A DNA stretch of 64,000 bases from Phascolarctos cinereus (Eukaryota > Chordata > Mammalia > Diprotodontia > Phascolarctidae): the NCBI RefSeq assembly GCF_002099425.1, contig NW_018343955.1:13750001-13814000 (forward strand), read 5' to 3'. The position numbers were made by a program, and so were the translations under genes. The notes beneath the pieces were generated by a model that had not been told where the DNA came from, did not search any database, and saw only the letters and a program-made list of their open reading frames with translations. Of the stretch, positions 43,178-53,865 are shown one piece after another; the stretch's first letter is position 1; the number at the start of each line of letters is the position of its first letter.

Positions 43178-44499
43178 GTCCATCAATAATATATTAATGT
43201 GCCTGTTTTTCCACAACCCCTCAAACTTTAACTGTTGCCATTTTTTGGTCATTTTTGCCAATTTGCAGGGTATGAGGTAAAATTAAAGGGTTGTTTTATT
43301 TTAAATTTCTCTTATTATTAGTGATTAAGAATACATCTCCTACCCAAAGCTGTGAGAGGTATATGATCTGATTCTCTTTTAATAGTTTGATCTTTAATAT
43401 TAAGGTTGCATATCCATTTAGAATGTATTGTGGAGTGTGGTGTAAGATATTCATCTAAACCTAATTTCTGTCGGGTTGCTTTCTAGTTTTCCCAGCAGTT
43501 TTCATCAAATAAAGAGTTTTTCTAGGTGACTTAATGGTTTTCATTTTTGTCAAACATTGGGTTATTGAGTTCTGTTGTTTCAGATTCTCCCTTATCTAGA
43601 ATGTTCCATTGATCTATTCTCTATTTTTAATAAATACTAGATGGTTTTCCAGAAATTTATTCATTTCCATGTTTTCTCTTTTTTTTTCTGTTAGACTTGT
43701 CAAAAACTGATAGAGGGATATTGAAGTCTCCTGTCACTGTTGTTTTGCTGTCTATATATTCTTGAAGTTCGATGTTTCCTTTATAAATTTGTATGCTATG
43801 GCATTTAGAGCATATAAATTCATTACTGATATTGATTTGTTGTCTGTTTTTTCGGCATAGTATAGTTTTCTTGTTAATCTTTTTTTTTTTTGAATGTTTG
43901 TTTTTACTTTGTCTGATACTATGATGTCAACTCTTGCTTTTTTGGATTCACTTGATGCATAGCAAAATTTTTTCCATCCCTTCAGTTTTAGTATATGTAA
44001 GTCTTTATTTTTTTAAATGTGTCTTTTTATAAGCAACAGATTGCAGAATTTTGTTTCCTTATCCAAGTTTTCAGTAAAATGATTGTTTATTCCTTTCATA
44101 TTTAAAGTTATGAGTTAGGTTTATATTTTCCTTCATTTGTATCTCAAATTTTTTTTTTTTAAATTATGTTTTTTTTCCTCTTCTACTGTTAACACAGTAT
44201 TATCTTCCTCTATTTACTTTAATTTCTTTTTAAGGTGGCCCTGTTCTTCCTGGCTCTCTTGCCCTCCCTCAGACCCTTTTCTTATTGGTTACCCTTTTCT
44301 TTTTAGGGTTTACTAGTTACTCTCCCTTGCTTTTTTCTGGTTATCTATTTCTTTCCTTTCTTTTTTTTCCTCTCAGTCAAGTTGATTCTTCCTTCCTCTC
44401 CTCCCCTTCAGCTAGTCCTCTTCATTAGTTTTTTGTTCATTTTTGTGTCCCTTTTTAAAAATTTATTTTTTATTAATTTATTTTGATTTATCATCAATC

Positions 44500-44649
44500 T
44501 TTTTTTTTTTTAATATGAGGCATTTGGTGTTAAATGACTTGCCCAGAGTCACATAGCTACTGAGAGTTATGTGTGTGAGGCTCGACTTGAACTCAGTTCC
44601 TCCTGACTCAAAGGGCCGGTGCTCTATCTACTGGCCCACCTAGCTGCCC
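44500..44649 (-). repeat. tRNA-derived CORE-SINE
   Basis: T tail, gacttgcccagagtcacatagc, ggtgctctatctactggcccacctagctgcc. No clear duplication. Confidence 0.9.
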
Positions 44650-44977
44650 TATCCCTTTTCCAAAAGGATTTCTCTTATTCTCTTCATTATATATTGCCTC
44701 TTTCTGCTTAGGCCCTCGTTCTCTGATTCATGATTCTTTTAATCATCTGATCTCTCTTTTCCCTGTATTCTTCATGAAATCAAAGCTTCTACAACATCCA
44801 TTCTGTAAGACCCTGTTCTGTAGGAGCTTTCTGCCACTGCCTTGTAGGGCTTACCTCACAGAGTCCCCTTTTCCATTGTGCTTCTCTCTCAGAAAAATGC
44901 CTATTATTGCAAGTGTCAGAGAAGACACTGCCCCATAGGAGGGGACCTCCCCACCACTGATCTATACCTTCTCTTCT

Positions 44978-47900
44978 CTTTTTTTTTTGGTTCTTTTCTT
45001 TTTTTATTAATTTATTTTAATTTATCAGCAATCACTTCCATAAGCTTTTGAGTTTTAAATTTTTCTCCCCCTCCCCAAGACGGCACGCAATCTAATATAG
45101 GCAATACATATACATTCTTATTAAACATTTTCACATTAGTGATGTTGTAAGTAAGAATTAGAACTAATAGGAGGAACCACCAGAAAGACGAAACAAAACA
45201 CAACAGAAGAAAAAAAATAGGAAATAGTATGCTTCGATCTGCATTCAAACGCCATAGTTCTTTCTTTGGATGTGGATAGCATTTTCCATCATGAGGCTTT
45301 TGGAGATGTCTTAGACCCTTGTATTGCTGAGAGGGGTTAAGTCTATCAAAGTCAGTCATCAGTCAGTGTGGCTGTTACTGTGTACAGCATTCTCTTGGTT
45401 CTGCTCACTTCACTCAGCATCAAACCATACAAGTCTTTCCAGGTTTATCTGAAGTCTTCCTGTTCATCATTTCTTATAGCACAGTAGTATTCCATTACAT
45501 TCATATATCACATTCACAATTACGATTACTACCTGTGTCTTTCTCTCCATCCTTTCCCCCCCATTTATGCTTTTCTTTCTCTTTTCTCTTTTTCCCTCTT
45601 CACTAATGTTTTGCTTTTGACCACCGCCTCCCTCAGTCCCACCTCCCTTCTATTAGCCCCCTCCCTTTTCTTTTCCCTTTTCCCTCCTACTGCCTATAGG
45701 GCATGTTAGATTTCTATGCCTAACTGATTATGTTATTCCCTTCTTGAGCCACATCTGATGAGAGTAAGGTTCAAACAATGTTCATCTCCCTCCCTTCTTT
45801 CCCTCTTCTGGAATAGGTTTTTGTGCCTTTTCCTGTGATGTAATTTACCCTTGTCTGCCTCCTCCTTTCCTTTTTTCTCAGTACATTTTCTTAGATCAGA
45901 TTAATTCACTTACTTGGATCCATTTAACCCACTTGATTGGATTTTTTTCATCATTACATCAAAGTCAATTTATACCCACCCTCTTTATGTATACCCCTTT
46001 AACATGATATAATAACAATACAGTTCTCAGGAGTTACAGTAGTCATCTTCCCTTGTAGGGATGTAAACAGTTTGCCCTTATTAATAACATGTTGTTTCTT
46101 TCTGTCCTGTTTACCTTTTTATGTCTCTCTTGAGTCTTGTATTTGAAGATCAAATTTTCTGTTGAGCTCTGGGCTTTTTATCAGGAAGGTATGGAAGTCC
46201 CCTATTTCATTTGAATATCCATCTCCTCCCCCGAAAGATCACACTCATTTTCACTGGGTTGTTGATCCTTGGTTGTAATCCAAGGTCCTTTGCCTTACAG
46301 AATATCATATTCCATGCCCTACAGTCTTTTAATGTAGAAGCTGCAAGGTCCTGTGTAATCCTGACTGTGGTTCCATGATATTTAAATTGTTTCTTTCTGG
46401 CTGCTTGTAGTATTTTCTCTTTAACCTGGTAATGTTGGAGTTTGGCTACTATATTCCTTGGCGTTGTCAATTTGGAATCTCTTTCAGGAGGCGATTGGTG
46501 GATTTTTCTATGGCTATTTTACCCTCTGGTTCTAGGACCCCAGGGCAGTTTGCCTTTATGATTTCCTGAAAGATACTGTCCAGACTCTTTTTTCATTGTG
46601 ATTTTCAGGTAGACCAATAATTTTTAAATTGTCTCTCCTGGATCTATTTCTAGGTCAGTTGTTTTACCAATGAGGTATTTTATGTTTTCATCTATTTTTT
46701 CATTCTTTTGTATTTGTTTGACTGATTCTTGCTCTCTCATAGAGTCATTAGCTTCCATTTGCTCAATTCTAATTTTTAACAAATTGTTTTCTTCTATTAG
46801 ATTTTGTACTTCCTTCTCCATTTGGACAATTTTATTTTATTTTATTTTTTCCCCAATTTTATTTTTTAGGGACTTGTTTTCTTCAGTGTACTTTTGGTTT
46901 TTTTCCAGTTGGCCAGTTTTATTTTTTAGGGGCTTGTTTTCTTCAGTGTACTTTTTTCCCAGTTGGCCAATTGTATTTTTTAAGGACGTGTTTTCTACAG
47001 TTAATTTTTGTCCTTCCTTTTCCAAGCTACTGACTCTCTCTTGCATACCTCTCATTTCTTTTCCCATTTTTCTTCTACCTCTCTCATTTGACTTTTAAAA
47101 TCCTTCTTGAGCTCTTCCAAGAAGGCTCTTTGGGCTTCAGACCAGTACATATTCCTTTTTGAAGTTCCATATGTGGGTTTGTTGACAGTGTTGTCCTCTT
47201 CAGAATTTCTGCCCTGATCTTCACTCTTCTTATAATAAGAATTTATCGTATGTTTCTCTTTGCTCATGGTGTTTGCTTATTTCCTGGCCTTTAAAGAGAT
47301 TGGGCTCTCCTTCTGGGGAGCAGAGGGCACTGACCCAAGCTTCTTGTGTTGGGAGCCTAGGACCTGGTCTATGGCTTTGTGTGCTGGGGCCTTCAGTGTT
47401 GGCAGTTGGAGGCTGTAGGATTCTGGCAGCTTACCTGGTGTTGGGTGGAATCAGCAACACTGGAACTCTAGGGGTAGGATTGGGTAGTGTGGCTCCTGGA
47501 GATTTCCTGCTCACTCAGGCCTTTCCTTTTGCTTTCTTCATCTCCTTTCAGATGGATGTTGTAGGGTCTTTATCTGCCTGGGGCCCCTTGGAGCGCTGCT
47601 TCCTTTAGTTTTGTTGAGGCACTGGGAGAGCTGGTTGCTGTAGAATGCTGAGGCACTTGGTGGTTTTCTGAGCTGGTTTCCACAGGTTCCCCTGCCCTCA
47701 GTGAGGCAGTCGGGGGTCCAGGTGTTGGTGTTTGCTTGCTCCACCACCTGGGCTTCAGGATCTCTCCTTGATATGCTGAGGTGGGGCTTTCCACTAGCTT
47801 GCTGGGATGACTCCCATTCTTTACTGCTCCCCTTCCCCGAAGTCAAGAGGGGCCTTTCCAGTTAATTCCTCAAGCTACCTGGGCTACTGGACTGCTGCAC

Positions 47901-48034
47901 CCTATGTTTCTTCTGGTTCAGTTGTTCCAGGGTTTTTCCTGGGGTGATATTTTCTGGGCTTTCAGGGATTAATAGGGGAGGGTAAGAGAGACTCACCTCT
48001 TACTCCACCATCTTGGCTCCCGGAAGCGGAAGTC
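44978..48034 (-). mobile_element. Full-length HAL1 (half-L1) retrotransposon
   Basis: A 3.06-kb non-LTR element: 5' UTR (48034 to 47268), ORF1 (47267 to about 46197), then 1.2 kb of non-coding 3' sequence ending in poly(A) (T-run at 44979-44988). There is no ORF2, so it must have moved with L1 enzymes. It is flanked by a perfect 16-bp duplication ctataccttctcttct (44962-44977 and 48035-48050), which fixes both ends and shows one complete insertion. The 5' end carries cttccgcttccgg and the YY1-like caagatgg, as at the start of other L1 5' ends. It inserted in older sequence of WDR70 intron 5. HAL1 families lacking ORF2 are known in mammals, including marsupials. Confidence 0.8.
46197..47267 (-). 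pseudogene. HAL1 ORF1 (L1 ORF1p-like), disrupted
   Basis: The start MSKEKHTINSYYKK is followed by a coiled-coil region and then the ORF1p C-terminal domain (PRNIVAKLQHYQVKEKILQAA near 46455, and YHGTTVRITQDLAASTLK). ORF1p is the RNA-binding chaperone of L1. Reading breaks with one frameshift near 47060 and in-frame stops near 46835 and 46622, so it is no longer functional. The coiled coil has three tandem modules (starting at 46861, 46921 and 46975), each with TEEN and LKNK.GQL-like residues. Confidence 0.8.
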
Positions 48035-48050
48035 CTATACCTTCTCTTCT

Positions 48051-49020
48051 TGACCTTTTATTTCCTACACTTACCTGGAAATTTCCTCCCTGTGTCCATG
48101 CACTCTTAGTCCTCCAGGTGCCAGTTGCCCTCAGGGATTTCAACTCATCCTTTTCCAGAACAAATAGACTTTTTAGGCACCAAATTCTCCAGGCCTCATC
48201 TAGTGTAAGATCCTCATCTTCCTTCACCCATAAAAGCATTCATCAGTAGAGTCCCTTCCTACCACCAAAATAAGGCTTCCTTCCTTTCATCATATTTTCA
48301 ATCTTTCCTACCTCCTCTTCACCCATTGGTCTGTAGGCTTTTTGATTTTGGAGACCACAGAAGGCACCATCTCCTCATTGGTAATTCTTGACTTGACCCT
48401 TGTGCGTCACTCATTCTTTTCTGTATCCTTACTTCCTCCCTCTCCCCCTTTTATGTACCCTCCCATGTTATAATGTAGTCCCACAAAAGAAGCATTTGCC
48501 TGTAGGCAGGTTGTTGCCAGGTTCTGTTTATAATGCTCTTTGGGCTCCTCTTCACTGTTACTCTACCAGATTTCAGCCTTCACCTCTGTTTCCTTGTGTA
48601 CATTTAGGAATAAGTCTTTTACTGGTCTTTCTGTTGTCACTCTGTTGCTATTGCTATCTCTATTCACTTCTGCTGCATTTTTGTTGTTTGTGATATTTGA
48701 GAAGCAAATAATCTCTTCTGTTCTGGGTTTCCTTCTAAAAATGTTTCAAACTCTTCTTTATTGAATGCCCATTTTTTTGTCCTGTGTGGTTAAGCTCAGA
48801 TTTGCAAGATACTTGGTTTGTAAGGTACTGAATCCTGAGCTCCAGTGCTCTTTGGAACACACTGTTCCATTCCTTTGAAGTTGTGGCCCCTGGCAGGCTT
48901 TTGTTCCTGAAGGCCCATTTTTTCTTCTGTGATCCTCTCTGTACCTCATTTGGTCATGAACTCTTCCCTTATCTGTGGCTTTGAAAGATAATTTCTTATG
49001 TGTTTTTCTAAAATGTGACA
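48051..49020 (-). repeat. Possible older L1 (ORF1 side) flanking the HAL1
   Basis: Sequence at 48720-48900 (tcttctttattgaatgccc, tggttaagctcagatttgc) resembles a decayed reverse L1 ORF1 region. With 44130-44961 it may be the older element the HAL1 landed in. Low confidence. Confidence 0.3.
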
Positions 49021-49129
49021 TTTTATAGCAAAGTTATATATCTATTTTGATCTTAACTAAGTATAAAATGAAAGGTATTGGTCTAATTTCAGGTAATGTC
49101 TTCTGAGATGTGAAAGGGTAAAGACTTGC

Positions 49130-49260
49130 ATTCAGTCACCTAGTCAACAAGCATATATTAAGCCATAACTATATTCCAGGAAGGTTCTGGAGATAAAAAT
49201 ACAATGACTATGGTCAAGGCAGACTTCATATTAAGGTTTCTAAATGTGAGAACTATATTT
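49130..49260 (-). repeat. L2 3' tail
   Basis: tagtcaacaagcatatattaagcc, tattccaggaaggttctgg: reverse L2 end, diverged. Confidence 0.5.
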
Positions 49261-49724
49261 TCCAAGACTCACCTTTTAGTTTGTGTAATTTCTTGTACTT
49301 GTTTTTTTTGTGGATTTCTCCCAAATTTAAGAGGTTAGCTAATGACCTTAAGAGCAGAAAAAATTCCGTTAAGTGGGCAGGGGTGTTCATAGGCCTTTGC
49401 CTTTGTTCCCAGAGCTTCAGTGGGGAGTCCAGTCACTGGCCTAATTGTTCACATAAGGAAAAAAAAATAAGTGGGTAAAGATTTCCCATAGTCCTTATTG
49501 TAAGTGGTGCAGTTGTATGGAAAATCAATCAAGCAGTTGTTTCTCTTTTTCTTTTTCAGGGAGGAAGGGTGGGAGATGATGGTGGTGGTACTTGGTCAGG
49601 GTTCTTTTTTTGTTGTTGTGTCCTCATTCGTTGTGTTTCTCAGAAATGTATGTGTTGCAAAGAATGAAGACTGGACTGTACTGTTGGCATTTGCAGTTTT
49701 ACATCTTTGTGCTCAGTAGGTGGT

Positions 49725-49985
49725 GCCATAGTGCAGAGGGTGCTGAGCCTGGAGTCAGAAAAACCTGAATTCAAAATTAATCTGAGGCACTCTGCAGCTT
49801 TGTAACCTTGGGTAAATTACTTCACCTCTGTTTGCCTCAGTTTCCTCAACTGTAAAATGGAGCTAATAGTAGCACCTACCTTGCAGGGTTGATGGGAGGA
49901 TTAAATGAGATAATATTTGTATATCACTTAGTTCAGTGCCTGGGATGTAGTAGGCATTATATAAATGCCTTTTCTCTTTCCCTGT
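49725..49985 (+). repeat. Full-length MIR-type CORE-SINE
   Basis: taggtggtgccatagtgcag, gagcctggagtcagaaaaac, tttgtaaccttgggtaaatt, gtttgcctcagtttcctcaac, ttaaatgagataatatttg and gatgtagtaggcattatataaatg in order. Confidence 0.85.
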
Positions 49986-49989
49986 CTTT

Positions 49990-51590
49990 CCCTTTGTTAT
50001 AATTATTCTTAGCATAACTGAAATTAGAACTTAAAAATATAAGTCCTCAACTAAAAAAGTCAATCTTTTTAAACAAAAGTTTAGCTAAGTTTGTTGTTTT
50101 CAAGTCAGGATAAAATCTATTTGTCTATCTTGAAGCTCTAGTTTGCATCACAGCACATACTTAGTAGATAATGAATGAAGGATTTTCCTCAAAAAACTGT
50201 GTTATGAAGGAATTTGAGGAAAGCTCTCTCTGAAAAGTTTTAACCAGGTCTTTAAGGTTGAGGTGTAAATAGCCTTAAAAACTTTCAAGAAACAAGGCCA
50301 GCCATCTCAATGATTGTAGAGAGTAGGGGAGGTTTGCAGTTATCTTGGTCAAGTGTGTGTTGTTTGTACTTCTGCCACAGCTGAGTAACTCATACCAGCA
50401 TTCCAGTGTTTATTCTTCCATGTTCTTGGACAAGGTGAAAGGATTTTAAGAACACAACTTCAAGTCTCAAGTTATTAGGGAGAATAAAAGAGCCTTGTAG
50501 GAAGCAGAAATAAACCTTTATTGGGGGAAAAAGGAGTCTGATGTGATAGAAGACTAGAAAGAGACTTGACTTTTGTCAGAATGATGGAGAATGGAAGCAT
50601 GTTACACTGGAGCGGAAGGAAGGGAAAGGACAGTTGTGTGATTGTATCTTAAAGATAGATTGGAAGAGGGGGGAAGAGTTGGATGCTCCAAGGAAAAAGT
50701 AGCTGCTTGTCCTCCCAGGAATTGTACGGTTGAACCAGAGAAACTATAATATGAGAGGTCATCCAGGAGGGAGCATAGGAAGAGGAGGAGGCAGGGTTAT
50801 TGCTGAGATAGCTATTTGTTGACCTGATAACAACTGTTGTCTTCTTGGAACATGTATCCAAGATATAACATGTAAATACCATATTAAAAGGAAATACTGT
50901 CATCATAATTATTTGATATGCTAGGGGGGAAAATCCTCTTTGAGAGTTAATCCATATTTACTAGGACTCAGATATCACCTGGTATCATTTCCTGTAGAGT
51001 ATTAACTAATATTGTAAATATTCATACTATAATGGTGTCTGGTTTCCAGGAGGTTTCTTTTCCTCTGCTTACCTTCTTATTTATTATGATTAAGATGTCT
51101 TTGAAATATTTGCTGTATTTTATGAGAATGTATGGTTTTCTCAGTGTAATGTCTAAGAGCTATAGACATTTTTAGCTGAATGATATGGCACTAGAATAAT
51201 GTCAGATTTTCCTTTTTTTAGAAAGCAGAAAACAAGTGTTGGATTATCAACTTTAGAGATAGTTCCTCGTCTTTTGACATTTATATTTTTAAGTTTTTGT
51301 GAATGTGAAAGATGGAAAATTAATATTAAGTAACACTTCTAATTTAATCCAGATGTTTTCAGGGAGGTGATTCCTTAACAATGGTAGCACCATGACCTGA
51401 AGCAGGAGAAACCACCATTCTTTGCTAAATATTTAGAAGATTCATCTTTCTCAGATTTCTTACTGATTTCAGAAACTGACAACAGCTTGAGCCAGGGTTA
51501 TGTGTAAATAACTAGACTTATTACTTGAAACATTTGTAACATCATTTATTAAAAAGTAAAAACAAATATATTTGTTCTGCAAGCTTGGGA
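49990..51590. other. WDR70 intron 5, unassigned
   Basis: No exon, RNA gene or clear repeat recognised. Confidence 0.4.
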
Positions 51591-51594
51591 AGTT

Positions 51595-52210
51595 TCTTTT
51601 AAATAAATTTTTAATAATAGTAATTATATATATGTATTTACATCACCAAAATTTCTCCCAGTAGAATCTCTCTCTTTTCCTACCTCCCAGAGAATCATCC
51701 TATATAACAAAGAATAAAAAAAACCAAACTGAACAAAACAAAAATTAGCAAAAATGATTACAATATTGTAAAAACCTGATTATATTTAGTGTTCTACAGT
51801 CATGTAAAGGAGTGGGTTGGAGGTCTCTTCTCATGTCCATTCTTTGGAGCCATACTTATTTTTTGTAATTTCACAGCATTTGCTTTTGATTGTTTTGTAG
51901 TTAATTTCTGTTTACATTGTTATAGTCATTGTGTATATTGTTTTCTTGTCTCAGTTTACTTAATCCTGCATCACATTGTATAAATCTTTCCATGCTTCTC
52001 TATATTTCTCACATGTCTCATTTCTTCTAATACAGTAGTATTCCATTACATTCATGTACCACAATTTATATAGCCATTCTTCAATCAATAAGCATCTATT
52101 TTGTGTCCAATTCTTTGCCATCACAAAAAATGTACAAATACATTGTTGTATATGTGGACTTTCTTTTCAATGACCTACTTGGGATACCCAGTGGAGTCTC
52201 TGGTTTAGAG
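51595..52210 (-). repeat. L1-type 3' end
   Basis: ctacctcccagagaatcatcc, attgtgtatattgttttcttg, agtattccattacattcatg, tatatagccattcttcaatc and ttgccatcacaaaaaatg: reverse L1 3' end of the same kind as 32040 and 42290. Confidence 0.65.
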
Positions 52211-52619
52211 GGCATGGAAACTGAGTTAAAGGGTGTAGACATTTTAGTCCCTTTATTTGCATAATTGTTGATTGAAAAGCCTAGAAAATTTCAAACCAGA
52301 AATACCAAAAAAAGGGAGGGATGGCTGGAATCAGTGTGGGGTCAGTGCTTTTCCTAGAATTAAGAATTGGTTGATAATAAAGAGAAAGACAGAAAGAAAA
52401 GATCTCAGAAATGTTATAGCACCATTAAGAAAACTTTTGTCCAAGTATGTTAGAGAGCCATAGGACTAATTAGCAATTTGCTCTCTGTATCATTCCCTTA
52501 AGATGTGAGATTGGAACCATGGATGGAGCCTTATATTTACTGTTGTTGGTTTTAAAATTCATTTAGACTCCTAGTGAGTTTTCAGTGAGAATTCCCTGAT
52601 ATGGTGTTTTCCTTCCTAA

Positions 52620-53649
52620 GCCATAATTTTATTTATTAACTAAATTATTTTTTCAAATGAAGTTCTACCTTCTCTCCATCCCTTCTCCCTCTTTCTCCCC
52701 TCCCTCACTGAGAAAGCAAGAAAAACAAAATCCCTATTGTAAATATATATAGTCAAGTAAAACAAATTCCTACATTATCTTTGTCCAAAAAAATTTCTTT
52801 CAGTCTGTATTTTGAGTTCATCACTTCTTTAGCAGGTAGCTGGTTTCATTATGTGTCTTCTGGAATCATGGTTGGTCATTGGGATGATTCAAGTTTCTAC
52901 TCTTTACAATTGATTGTCGTCTTTGTAATATTTTTATTCCTGTATAAGTTACTCTTTTAGATATACTCTCTTCATTCTTAATCAGTTCACATCTTCCCAG
53001 GTTTCTTTGAAACCATTCCCTTCATCATTTCTTTTTCTTTTTTTAATTTTTAGGCAATTGGGGTTAAGTGACTTTCCCAGGGTCACACAGCTAGTAAGTG
53101 TCAAGTCTGAGGGCAGATTTGAACTCAGGTCCTCCTGACTCCAGGGCCGGTGCTGTATCCACTGTGCCACCTAGTGGTCCCCCCTTCATCATTTCTTATA
53201 GCTCGGTAGTATTCTATCATTATGTTCATATACCATAACTTGTTTAGCCATTTTCTCATTGGTGGATGCACCCTCAATTTCCAATTCTTTGCTGTCACAA
53301 AAAAGAGCTATAAATGTTTGTGTATATTTGACTCCTCTTCCTCCTTCTTTAATTTCTTTGGGGGATAGCCCAAGTAGCAATATTGTTGTATCAAAAAGTA
53401 AATGCACAGTTTAATAACTTTTGGTGCATAGTTCCAAGAGGCTTTCCAAAATGACTGGACCAGATCACATTTCTATCAACAGTTCATTAATGTATCCATT
53501 TCATCAGGTACCTATCTGAAGAATTGTGAGGTAGAACATCAGAGTTGTTTAAATTTCATTTCTTGAATTATTATTAAGAGATAACTTTTTCATATAGGTG
53601 TTGATAGCTTAAATTTCTTCTAAAAATTGCATGTTCATATCCTTTGACC
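52620..53649 (-). repeat. L1 3' end running toward ORF2, with inserted SINE
   Basis: Reverse L1: cctcactgagaaagcaagaaa, ggaatcatggttggtcatt, catataccataacttgtttagcc, then gcatagttccaagaggctttcc and gttcatatcctttgaccattt. Unlike the HAL1 copies it continues along the L1 path past 'agagctataaatg'. A SINE splits it at 53034-53184 and a hAT MITE ends it. Confidence 0.65.
53034..53184 (-). repeat. tRNA-derived CORE-SINE with 13-bp TSD
   Basis: T-rich tail, actttcccagggtcacacagc, ggtgctgtatccactgtgccacctag. Perfect flanking ttcatcatttctt (53021-53033 and 53185-53197). Confidence 0.95.
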
Positions 53650-53657
53650 ATTTATCA

Positions 53658-53857
53658 CAGAGGTGGGGAATCTGTGACCTCAAGGCCACATGTGGCCTTC
53701 TAGGTCCTTAGGTGCAGCCTTTTGACTGAGTTAGTTTTACAGAACAAATCCTTTTGTTAAGGGATTTGTTCTGTGAAGTTTGGATTCAGTCAAAGGGCTG
53801 CACTTGAGGACTTAGAGAGCCGCATGTAGCCTTGAGGCTGCAGGTTCTACACCTCTG
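53658..53857. mobile_element. Palindromic hAT-like MITE, complete
   Basis: 200 bp with ends cagaggtggggaa and ctacacctctg and a palindromic centre. Flanked by a perfect 8-bp duplication atttatca (53650-53657 and 53858-53865). Best-preserved copy of the family in the window. Confidence 0.9.
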
Positions 53858-53865
53858 ATTTATCA

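Larger units (their letters stand above)
42290..44460 (-). repeat. L1 copy with internal deletion
   Basis: Reverse L1. The 3' end is at 42290-43640 (cccttcccagagagccatccc, ttgtttagccattcgctaatc, tgggttattgagttctgttg). The sequence then jumps to the endonuclease region at 43680-44130 (gatagagggatattgaagtc, gtctgatactatgatgtcaac), so most of RT is missing. 44130-44460 may be the ORF2 start/inter-ORF. SINEs have inserted at 43031 and 44500. Confidence 0.6.

Noticed and set aside
46670-47098. 142-codon plus-strand ORF rich in Phe and Ser
   Set aside because: Antisense shadow of the HAL1 ORF1 coiled-coil region.
44978-48034. Reading the HAL1 as an ordinary L1 with a private ORF2 deletion
   Set aside because: Two other copies in the window carry the same ORF2-less arrangement, and the element has both termini and a single duplication. 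It remains the main alternative.
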